From Ilex aquifolium (taxonomy: Eukaryota; Streptophyta; Magnoliopsida; Aquifoliales; Aquifoliaceae), in NCBI GenBank assembly GCA_951799425.1, contig OX637394.1:28494001-28558000 (forward strand): a DNA stretch of 64,000 bases, given 5' to 3'. Position numbers and translations under genes: made by a program. Shown one piece after another: positions 56,001-64,000 of the stretch. Each line of letters opens with the position of its first letter. Position 1 is the first letter of the stretch. A model generated the notes under the pieces. The model was not told the DNA's origin, did no database searches, and was given only the letters and a program-made list of their open reading frames with translations.

Positions 56001-58587
56001 TGCAAATGAATTGGTACCAACTCGAGTCATCACAGGATGGCGAATGTGTATTGACTATCGAAAACTCAATTTGGTCACTAGAAAAGATCATTTTCGTCTT
56101 CCATTTCTTGACCAAGTCCTAGAGAGAATTGCAGGCCATGCATTCTACTGTTTCTTAGATGGGTATTCTGGATACAATCAAATTGAGATAGCACTAGATG
56201 ATCAGGAGAAAACAACCTTCACATGCCCCTTTGGCACCTTTGCATTCAAAAGGATGCCATTTGGACTTTGTAACGCTCCTGCAACATTCCAAATATGTAT
56301 GCTAAGCTTGTTCAGTGATATGGTTGAAAAAAATTCGGAAGTATTCATGAATGATTTCTCTGTATATGGTGATTCCTTTGATTTGTGTCTGATCAATCTG
56401 GAGAAAGTGCTAATCAGATGTAAGGAAGCCAATCTAGTGCTCAATTGAAAAAAATGTCATTTCATGGTAACACAAGGCATTGTCCTTGGTCACATTGTGT
56501 CGTCTGAGGGCATGAAAGTTGACAAGGAAAAAATAGATCTGATTGGAAATTTGCCTGCCCCTAAGACTGTAAAGGATATCCGATCATTCCTAGGGCATGC
56601 AGGTTTTTACAAGAGATTCATAAAAGATTTCAGTACCATAGCAAAACTCATGTGTCATCTTCTAAGTCAGGACGTAATCTTTGATTGGAATGAAGCATGC
56701 CAGAAAGCCTTTGACAAGCTGAAAGGCATGTTAATTTCTGCTCTAATAATGCAACCCCCTGATTTTAATCTACCCTTTGAACTAATGTGTGATGCAAGTG
56801 ATTATGTTGTAGGTGCTGTATTAGGACAGAGAAAAGATAAGAGACCCCATGTGATTTACTATGCAAGCAAAACTTTGAATAATGCTCAAATGAATTATTC
56901 AACAACTAAAAAAAGAATTGTTTGTTGTAGTTTTTGCGCTGGAAAAATTCCATTCTTATCTTGTTGGTTCTTCTATTACTGTATTCACTGATCATGCAGC
57001 CCTAAAATTCTTGCTCACAAAGAAGGACGCCAAGCCAAGACTCTTGAGATGGATACTCTTGCTCCAAGAGTTTGATCTTGTCATCAAGGACAAGAAAGGT
57101 GTCGAGAATGTGGTGGCAGATCATATGTCTAGACTAACATATGAATTTCGTGAGGATGGACTGCCAATCAATGAGAAATTCCCCGATGAACAACTGTTCA
57201 TGATTGATAAGACACCATGGTACGCGGATATTGCTAACTTCCTTGCTACTGGTACACTCCCTCCATCCTTTACCATGATGGACAAAAAGAAATTTCTGAG
57301 GGAGGTTCGTAACTTCTTTTGGGAGGATCCCTACGTATTCAAGTACTGTAAGGATCATATCATAAGGCGTTGCATCCCCGCTCATGAAAGCAGCCAGGTA
57401 ATAACATTTTGTCATTCTGAAGCATGCGGTGGCCATTTTTCATCAAGAAAAACCGCTGCAAAAATATTGCAGTGCGGATTTTACTGGCCCACACTTTTCA
57501 TAGATGTCCATGCCTTTTGTTTAACTTGCGATAGATGCCAAAGGTTGGGAAGCATTTCTAAAAGAAACATGATGCCCTTAAACCCCATTCTGGTAATTGA
57601 AATTTTTGACTGTTGGGGCATCGATTTTATGGGACCGTTTCCCCCTTCCTTTGGCTATCTATACATTTTAGTGGTGTAGACTATGTATCCAAATGGGTTG
57701 AAGCAATTCCATGCCAAAACAATGATCATCAAATAGTGATCAAGTTTTTGAAAGAAAATATTTTGTCCCGGTTTGGAATTCTGAAATCAATCATAAATGA
57801 TGGGAGTGCTCATTTTTGCAATCGTCCCTTCTGAAATTTGATGAAAAAATACTTGATTTTTCACAAAATTGCAACCCCTTATCACCCACAGACCAGTAGA
57901 CAAGCTGAACTAGCTAATCGGGAGATCAAATTAATTTTGAAAAAAATGGTGAATCCAGACCGCAAAGATTGGTCGTTAAGACTAACTGATGCACTCTGGG
58001 CATACCGTACTACTTTTAAAACAATTTTAGGCATGTCTCCTTATCGATTAGTCTATGGAAAGCCGTGTCACCTACCTGTGGAATTGGAACATAGGGCATA
58101 CTGGGCTATTAAAGCAATGAATTTTAACTTGGAAAAGGCTGGACTAGTAAGGAAACTCCAGATAAATGAATTGGAGGAATTGAGAAATGAAGCATTTGAA
58201 AATGCTAAGATTGCTAAAACCAGGATGAAAATTTTTAATGACAAAAACATTGTGCGGAAATCTTTTGAGCTTTCTCAAAAAGTCCTGTTATTTAATTCAA
58301 GACTCCGCCTCTTTCCTGGTAAGTTGAAGTCAAGATGGACTGGGCCTTACATTGTCAAAAAGGTGTTTGGACATGGAGCAGTTGAAGTGGAAAACTCATC
58401 AAACGGTAATATCTTTACTGTTAACGGTCAGCGGTTGAAACCATTTTTGGAGGATTTTGTTAAAAATGTGGAAACCATTCTTTTAATGGAACCAGAAGAC
58501 TCCTCCGAGATTTGTGCCTACCGACACTCACGTGGATCGGGTCAGGAAAAATCTAACCCAACCCGACCCACTGGGGCGCCTTTATAA
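53024..58587 (+). pseudogene. gag-pol: Element F gag-pol, broken
   Basis: Start ATG at 53024. Gag: T-L-R-D-Y-L-N-P near 53200, F-F-Y-D-S-L-P near 53670, zinc knuckle C-G-I-C..G-H..C near 53978-54020. Stops at 53297, 53579, 53969, 54242 and 54494, most readable as C-to-T or G-to-A changes. Frameshift near 54775. Protease A-L-L-D-L-G-A-S near 55010. RT runs in the long frame 54850-56448; its catalytic motif reads F-M-N-D (near 56346), one Asp replaced by Asn, so RT would be inactive even without the stops. Stop at 56446, frameshifts near 56920 (RNase H) and 57670, stop at 57832 (integrase). Integrase D, D, E residues lie in W-G-I-D-F (57617), N-D-G-S (57798) and A-E-L-A-N-R-E (57907). The C-terminus ends at 58587. 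More decayed than the pol of C. Confidence 0.93.
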
Positions 58588-58987
58588 GGCACCCACTCTT
58601 TTTCTTCTTTTTTCTCCCAACCGCAGCTGTTGCCCCCCCCCCCCCCATTTCTTTTTCTTCTTCTTCTTTTCTTCTTCTTCTTCTTTCTTTTCTTCTTCAT
58701 TTTCTCTGTTATCTGATAAAGAACCCATGACCACACACTCTACAAACACAATCATTTGCTTCATGTTTTGCATTTTAATCTTATATTTGCTCACGGGTGT
58801 TCTTCTCTTGTTCGCACTCACACACAAGGATTTTCAGCCTACCTGAAACCCAGATCTGCGCACAGATGAGTAATTCGTGTATTTTTTATTTGTAGGTTTT
58901 AGCAGATGAACAGATCTCTACCATTCAACCTCATCTCCAAGATCCATGAACTGGTAAATTCGAAACATTGGGGACAATGTTCAGTTT
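58588..58987 (+). other. Non-coding spacer after pol, with CT-rich tract
   Basis: A run of C (58635-58646) and a TTCTTC-rich tract (about 58650-58700) occupy the spacer. Nothing coding is supported. Confidence 0.6.
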
Positions 58988-59000
58988 AGGTTGGGGGGTG
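58988..59000 (+). other. Internal polypurine tract after pol (element F)
   Basis: TTTAGGTTGGGGGGTG ending at 59000 is nearly the same as the 3' polypurine tract of F (TTTAGGTTGGGGAGTG, ending 63324). It follows GGGGACAATG. The position relative to pol is the same as in C (28396). Confidence 0.7.
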
Positions 59001-59125
59001 AGAACTACAGTTCATATTTGACCGTAAATTTTTAAAATTTTTGATGTTGTTGTTGTTGTTCTAATCATTTTATGTACCTTGCCTTCTATAAATTGATGAT
59101 TATGTTTGTGAGTCAGCTTCAATCT

Positions 59126-59154
59126 TCTTTGTGACTGGCAGACGTTAAAGAACC
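59126..59154 (+). other. 29-nt motif shared with element D
   Basis: TCTTTGTGACTGGCAG followed by ACGTTAAAGAACC, unchanged relative to D (19011-19039, - strand). It lies 28 bp before the cysteine-rich ORF. Confidence 0.7.
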
Positions 59155-59182
59155 AGATAGTGAGTCTTAAAGCTTAGAAAGC

Positions 59183-59593
59183 ATGGATGTTAAACTTTTT
59201 TGGTTTAGTCTAGGAGTTCTACACACTTTTCCATCTGATGTGCATACTGTAATCATGAGAAAAGCAAGACTGGTAAGGAAGGCCGAAATCCAAGAAAAAC
59301 AAGCGAAACCCCTCTGTGGCAGAAGCACATTTGCTAAATGCCGTTGTGCCAAAAGACTTGGTGCTTGTAAACAGTGTGGCAGAGTTTTTCACGAGAAAAG
59401 AGACAACCAGTGTTCTGAACCAATTTTCGGTCGCGCACTCGATCGATTAGACTGGATAGTGAATGGGATGAGTAAGGATTACCCTGATACGCCATGCTAT
59501 TCCGGTACTTTGCTTAACCGGTTTGTGAGAGAACAAATTGGGAGAGTCACTGGTTGTCCGTACTACACAGACACAGAGGGAGACTCGGATTAG
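59183..59593 (+). CDS. Cysteine-rich basic protein, carlavirus nucleic-acid-binding-protein-like (136 aa, intact)
   Basis: An uninterrupted 136-codon frame in an element whose gag-pol carries many stops. It starts at ATG 59183; a second ATG is codon 25 (59255), just before a basic stretch. Residues 45-55 read C-G-R-S-T-F-A-K-C-R-C, followed by a basic segment and C62-x2-C65-x4-H70-x6-C77, a zinc-finger-like cluster. The G-R-S-x-aromatic-A motif, then basic residues, then C-x2-C is the signature I know from the small cysteine-rich nucleic-acid-binding proteins of carlaviruses, which suppress RNA silencing. Beyond that motif I recognise nothing. The C-terminus is acidic. It lies between the internal polypurine tract and the ORF2 promoter region, downstream of a possible splice acceptor. 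Alternatives: an unrelated zinc-binding ORF or a chance frame. The motif match makes chance less likely. Function is inferred only. Confidence 0.6.
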   Translation: MDVKLFWFSLGVLHTFPSDVHTVIMRKARLVRKAEIQEKQAKPLCGRSTFAKCRCAKRLGACKQCGRVFHEKRDNQCSEPIFGRALDRLDWIVNGMSKDYPDTPCYSGTLLNRFVREQIGRVTGCPYYTDTEGDSD

Positions 59594-59858
59594 ATAATTT
59601 TATGTAGGAAATTGTACTTTTGTTGGAATGAAAGCCGAAGGTCTGAATTTTTTGTAAAAAGTGTAAAAATCTTTTTGTACAAACTCTTTTGACTGAAATG
59701 AAAATATGGACCGAGTAAGGAATGTCCCAGAATACCAACCTGAAGCGTGGGTAGGGGCTTATCCTGAGACGCCATACGTTTTTGATTTAAAATTGTGTGT
59801 TTAGCCCTTTCTGATTTTGTATAGTGTAGTGCAGAAATTTTTGATTTTTGACTCAACG

Positions 59859-60174
59859 TTCGAACGCCAGGTGACGTTCGAACGTTGGCTGCTTGCAGTA
59901 CTCAACCTCTGATGAAGCCTCTGATGGAAGTAAAAAGTACTGGGAGCTCAGCTCATTCGAATGCCAATAGACTGTTCGAACGAGATTAACGTTCGAACGC
60001 CAATAGACCGTTCGAAAGAAGAGAACTTACAATACTTTGGCCTCTAACAGAACTCAAAAGTATTGGGAGCTCACCACATTCGAACGACAACCATGTTCGA
60101 ACGATCTGTTTAAAATCCTTCTAGACACGTTCAAACATTACCCACGTTCGAACGTCACGACTCAGGCTATAAAA
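59859..60174 (+). promoter_or_regulatory. Internal promoter of ORF2 in F: paired TTCGAA palindromes and TATA box
   Basis: TTCGAA cores at 59859, 59877, 59956, 59975, 59992, 60011, 60079, 60096 and 60147, and TTCAAA at 60130. Successive members of each group are 17-19 bp apart. TATAAAA is at 60168-60174, 16 bp after the last palindrome. Part of the array is a tandem duplication of about 122 bp (59919 and 60041). The first pair is nearly the same as the pairs in the LTR of F, including the CGCCA after the first core. Confidence 0.72.
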
Positions 60175-60390
60175 GCCTGGTTCGTCTTCTTCATTTCAAA
60201 ACCACCCAAAAAAATCCCTAAAAACCGAAAAACCCTTGGTGACTCTTCACTACCCAGGCCCCAAAACACCTATCATTCTCCATTTTTACCAAAAATCAAC
60301 CCTCCCAAGACTATTCCCATAACAAAAAGCTCCATTTTCACAAAGAAATCCAAGATTTCAAAGCCCTCAAACTCAAAAACCGAAACCACC

Positions 60391-61492
60391 ATGCCAATAG
60401 TCAAGCTCCATGCCAGGCGCAACCCAAACACCCAAGAACCCAATTTCGTTGAAAAGGTGGTGGAAGTGAGAGAAGGAAGGCCACCACTTACGCGAAGATA
60501 CGACAAAACCCGGTTCCCCACAGCTTTGAAAGCTGACAGGTACGATAACTTCTATCAAAAACATGATGTGGTCTGTGAGAGGGATGTTGTTTTAACTGAT
60601 TTTGCTGAGTTGGGTTTGTTTGCGGAGATGGAGAGGAGGGGTTGGATTTTGTATTTGCAAAATGGTGGAGAGGCCGTAGTAGACTTGGTGAGGGAGTTTT
60701 ACTCCAACGCCGAGATCGTCAATGGGGAGTTGAAAAGCTATGTAAGGGAAATCCACATTGACGTGGATGAGGATTACATAAGAGAAATTAGGCAAGAGAT
60801 ACCTCGGGTACCAAGGCCCGCCTATCCCCCGAGAAAGAACGTGGCAATGAATGTGGTGGGGAAAGAACTGACTGGAGTGCCTAATTTTTCTTGGACTGGG
60901 AAGAAATTCTTTAAACAAGGAGAATTGACTGACAAATATAAAATGTTGAACTTGATTGCGGTTGCCAACTTTGCTCCGCTAGGAAGAAAGAACGAAATCC
61001 TCCTCACCAAGGCCCGGTTGTTGTATGCAATTGGAAAAGGGCAAAGCATTGATTGACCTCCCCTCCCTAGTGTTGACAGAGATGAAGAAAGGGTGTGATG
61101 TGAAGCAGAATTCACTTCCCTTCGGCACCCTAGGGACTGAAATATGTAAAGACCATGGGGTTAGGGTGAAGCCAGAAATGGAGATTCAAAAGCCAATGGG
61201 GCCACTTAATAAGGCATCCTTTAGGAGGAGCCAAGGTCATAGTGGCGGCCCAGCGGTGAGACAAGAGGAGCCCCCTACCCATGGAGTGGACGAGGTGCAA
61301 GAAGAGCTTGATGCAGAGGAGGAGAGAGAGATGGAGGAAGAGAAATAGCAGCCACAAGAGGCAGGTCCCAGCACCAGTAGTCGGAGATCACTGAGAGACA
61401 TTATGATTGGCATCGAGGCCAACCAAGACAAGATCCTCCGACAGCAGGAGGAGATCCTTGGCCTTCTGAGGGGTGGACATGGAGGAGAGTGA
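60391..61492 (+). pseudogene. Element F ORF2 ('putative plant transposon protein' family), one frameshift and one stop
   Basis: ATG at 60391 is chosen because the TATA box at 60168 lies between it and the earlier in-frame ATG (60037). Residues 1-45 are basic. From about 50 the family pattern appears: D-N-F-Y-Q-K near 52, E-R-R-G-W at 81-85, L-V-R-E-F-Y-S-N at 99-106, V-R-E at 118-120. A Pro-rich loop and a second helical region (N-L-I-A-V-A-N-F-A-P) follow. A one-base insertion near 61040 shifts the frame and a stop TAG lies at 61346. The C-terminus has an acidic E-rich stretch, then a short coiled-coil-like end (N-Q-D-K-I-L-R-Q-Q-E-E-I-L-G-L-L). It matches ORF2 of C in layout. No signal peptide or membrane anchor. 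Role unknown; it sits where Athila elements carry the env-like ORF. Confidence 0.8.
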
Positions 61493-61959
61493 GAGAGAGG
61501 GATTCATGTTCTTGTTTATGGTTTTTGTGTGTTTATTGCTTCTTTTTATGAGTTTCTTCTTTGATAGTTGTTAAAGATATTGTAAGTTTTTGTGTGATTG
61601 TGGATGAATTGGATCATTGATGTTGACATTAACCGACAATATGTTGTGAAATGAATGGTTCAATTTATCACTTTTATTTGTTTTAAATGCATATGTAGAT
61701 TTAGCTTAACATTAATATATGATGGAACGAATGTGTATGCCAAGAAGGTTTATTAAAGTAACTATGCACATGATCGGTTTGACACCTCAGCCTATCAACC
61801 GAGACTTAAAACCACATTTCTTGGAAAATTGGTATTCTTTCTATGCTTAAATTGTCAAATATGCATCGATATTTGTTATTTTCAAGGAACAGGATGATCG
61901 GACTCGAAAATGGAATCGGTATATAACCGACATCCCCTGGAAAACCCGACATAACCAGT
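61493..61959 (+). other. Non-coding trailer of ORF2 in F
   Basis: T-rich then mixed sequence between ORF2 and the conserved module; no ORF supported. Confidence 0.55.
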
Positions 61960-62740
61960 GGAGATAACAAAGGACACCATGGTAAGTTTCGAGCCTTACG
62001 ATGCTTTCGAGAGACAATCAATGTTTACTCAAGTAAAGTCTTTCACTCTCAATTTTTGAATAATCTCATTAACCTTGCTTTGATTGACGCAACTAAAAGT
62101 GATCTATTGACATATCCCACAGGGAGCCTTCGCATACAACGCATACATGTGCACATACTTGAGAAATGATCTTAGGCCATCTTTGATTTGATATTGAGCC
62201 TTAGCCATTTCTTTTACAAAATTATTTCCCTAGTCAGCCATGCTTGAGCCATCAATGTGTGATTTCTTCTTCGATAAACCCGTATGATTACCAAGCCCCA
62301 AGAAAACATACTTGACATACCATTGCTATCTAATTTTCTTACACCCTCTTATAGATCAATATGATACAGAAATACAAGAAAAAAAAGGAGAAAGGCATTC
62401 GAGGCTACCATTCAAGAAGAATCGATGGGAACAATTGAAACAGAAAAGAAGCAAAAAGGCAAGAAATTGCCAAGAAAGTGAAAAATGCGAAAAATAAAAG
62501 AAAGAAATATTATCTCTGGGCAAAATATCAAAAAGCTAGGAAGAGGTGTGCTACACTACATAAACAGAGGATACTTTTGACGTCATTTTGTTAGCCACTG
62601 ACCTCTGGCCACGTTACAACCTATGAAAATCCCTAATTGATCTCAAGTTTGTTACATGCATGTGTTGTCAATCAAAATTGGGGGTATGGTAAATAGTATT
62701 TCTTTAAATTGCATCAATATTCTTTCATGAGATTATGTCA
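61960..62740 (+). other. Conserved non-coding 3' module (element F copy)
   Basis: Blocks in the same order as in C and D: CGAGCCTTACGATGC...TTTACTCAAG (near 62010), AATAATCTCATTAACCTTG (62058), GATCTTAGGCCAT..TTGAGCCTTAGCC..CTTGAGCC (62169-62252), GTTACAACCTATGAAAAT (62614) and TTCTTTCATGAGATTATGTC (62720). Between them is A-rich filler. No ORF is supported. Confidence 0.72.
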
Positions 62741-63150
62741 AACATGAGTAGTTGCTTCCTTAAATTTCACTCCATTCCTAATTGTGCATGTGATTTTTTT
62801 GATTGGCCACCTTCTGACCACATGACCCGTGAGAAACAAGTCACTATAATCAGAGCGAACTTTTGCTGAGAGCATTCTACGAGAGGTTTGTGAAATTGAA
62901 GCTATCCATGGAAGGTGGTAAAAGGGAGTGTTTGTCATATAACAGCTCATGTTGCTTGAATGATCATTCCTACTACACAGGGAATTCCAAATACCAATGT
63001 AACAGATGCTAATTTTTGCATAGAATAGATACCTATGAAGGAGGGACATGCGGGATATAAGTCGAAATTGAGAGTTGGGTGTCTCAACGACCATGATGTC
63101 AGTTTACTTTAATCAACAATCTCACATACATAACTGTTCGATTGAAGTTT

Positions 63151-63262
63151 GTGGGTAGCTTCACTGGAAACCCTCACGAGACAACACTCGTCCGCTAGGG
63201 TAAACCTAGTGGTTCAACGGCTTGTTGCATAAGCTAAATGTAACCGGATGACCTACGAAAAT
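63151..63262 (+). other. Conserved non-coding block shared with D
   Basis: GTGGGTAGCTTCACTGGAAA to CCTACGAAAATGGC, aligning with D 17300-17185 on the - strand, in the same position before the hairpin. Confidence 0.7.
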
Positions 63263-63288
63263 GGCATTAGGAGTAGATTTTTTTTTGT

Positions 63289-63324
63289 ATTACTAGAGAC
63301 TAGCAATATTTAGGTTGGGGAGTG
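63289..63324 (+). other. Hairpin and 3' polypurine tract of F
   Basis: ATTACTAG-AGA-CTAGCAAT (63289-63307) is a stem with one mismatch (A opposite C). It is followed by TAGGTTGGGGAGTG (63311-63324), the polypurine tract, directly against the 3' LTR. Confidence 0.8.
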
Positions 63325-64000
63325 TGATTAGCACTTAAAATTAGAATTTTACTATGCCGTTTTAAGACTAATTGTACTTTGATGGAGTTTAAATGATGTC
63401 AATTCAGGCCCTAAACTGAACAAAGACTCAAGTACCACACTTGAATGTAACACCAGCACATTAGAGCACAAAATTGGAGAAGCTTGGAGCACAGCCAGAA
63501 CGTTCGAACGCCAACTCACGTTCGAACGTCCACATTGAACTGTAGCAGACCTGACTGCTGAGAGAAGGCGTGTTGCAGCTAGAAAAAAAGACTGAAGCTC
63601 TGAGGCACTTGAGTGTCACGTTCGAACGCCAACTCACGTTCGAACGTGCACTCGAGTTGATTGAAGACCGGACTATTGCATAGAGTGAGGAAATGAACTT
63701 CACAGATGACCACAGGCCACTTGAGTGAGAAGGTCAGACCACATCTGGCGTTCGAACGCCCATAGCGCAAAGACAGAAGAAACGTTCGAACAGCAGACAA
63801 CGTTCGAACGACCATAAAGCAACAACAGAGACAACATTCGAACGTTCTCCACAGACTGGCTGCAGAGTGGTTGGTTTTTCACTTGAACTTGGGCGGCATA
63901 CACTATTCCTTCACCCCCTCTTGTCTCCTCCTCTTGCCTATAAATACTCTCATTGTTGGAGAGCTTAAGAGGAGAAGTAGCGAGGTTGATGGAGGCTTAG
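63325..64000 (+). repeat. Element F 3' LTR (runs off the window)
   Basis: 676 bp matching the first part of 50976-52913. TTCGAA cores at 63503, 63521, 63621, 63639, 63751, 63785, 63803 and 63837; TATAAATA at 63939-63946. Compared with the 5' LTR it lacks 9 bp near 63430 and one 18-bp palindrome repeat near 63837. Confidence 0.92.

Larger units (their letters stand above)
50976..64000 (+). mobile_element. Element F: Athila-type retrotransposon with accessory cysteine-rich ORF and ORF2 (3' LTR runs off the window)
   Basis: The order is 5' LTR, primer-binding site, gag-pol, internal polypurine tract, 29-nt motif, cysteine-rich ORF, palindrome-bearing promoter region, ORF2, conserved 3' module, hairpin, polypurine tract and 3' LTR. 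It inserted into the pol end of element E; the left flank is CACGT. The visible 676 bp of the 3' LTR match the 5' LTR well, with scattered substitutions and two short indels, so F is older than D. Confidence 0.9.

Noticed and set aside
59547..59856. ORFs on the - strand behind the cysteine-rich gene
   Set aside because: No motif and no conservation with C or D; shadows in AT-rich sequence.

Overview
This window is plant nuclear DNA, most likely from a eudicot. It is packed with nested LTR retrotransposons and I see no convincing host gene. Four primer-binding sites on the + strand and one on the - strand match the 3' end of plant tRNA-Asp (TGGCGCCGTTGCCGGGGA or one-base variants). The Gag proteins share a zinc knuckle of the form C-x2-C-x4-H-x4-C, the protease active site reads D-L-G, the pol order is PR-RT-RNaseH-INT, and LTRs begin TGATTAGC or similar. 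These features identify Athila-type Ty3/gypsy elements. Chromovirus (Tekay-like) LTRs and hAT-type non-autonomous DNA transposons are also present. I found no tRNA, rRNA or CRISPR.

Layout. Element A (1-3459) is an Athila-type remnant whose gag-protease is cut by the 5' LTR of element B. Element B (3460-12518) has an LTR, gag and pol, with an inverted solo LTR inside it (7047-8703). At 12518 B is fused to the middle of the 5' LTR of element C. Element C (12519-34070) has gag-pol, a long non-coding tract, a second ORF (30565-31949) and a complete 3' LTR. Inside C's gag sits element D (15244-23827, - strand), a very young non-autonomous element. D has two 1870-bp LTRs with no difference I could find, a perfect 5-bp target duplication, and one intact 836-codon Gag-protease ORF but no RT or integrase. 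From 34 to 39 kb there are relics of several LTRs. A chromovirus-type solo LTR with a perfect target duplication (39629-43059) contains a 1.3-kb composite minisatellite. Two nested hAT-like elements lie at 44-46.3 kb. A broken chromovirus protease lies at 47.4-47.7 kb. A chromovirus 3' end (- strand, 48527-50975) is interrupted by element F (50976 to beyond 64000). F carries gag-pol, an intact 136-codon cysteine-rich ORF, an ORF2 and the start of its 3' LTR.

How the parts relate. The most interesting pattern is regulatory. Most LTRs here carry a small array of perfect 10-16-bp palindromes upstream of a TATA or TATA-like sequence, and the palindrome differs between families (TTCGAA core in F, TTCCGGAA in C, TCCGGA in D, TACCGGTA in B, the inverted solo LTR and the chromovirus solo LTR). 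In both elements that carry ORF2 (C and F), the same family-specific palindrome recurs in the interior, just upstream of ORF2. This looks like a private copy of the LTR promoter driving ORF2. F also has a small ORF resembling the cysteine-rich nucleic-acid-binding proteins of carlaviruses, so F may have carried an accessory gene with an anti-silencing role. C, D and F also share a non-coding 3' module and a hairpin just upstream of the polypurine tract, which shows a compensatory base change.

Apart from D's Gag-protease and F's cysteine-rich ORF, the coding regions are broken. Most of the breaks I could assign are stop codons of the C-to-T or G-to-A kind, plus small frameshifts. All calls come from reading the sequence; no database search was run.
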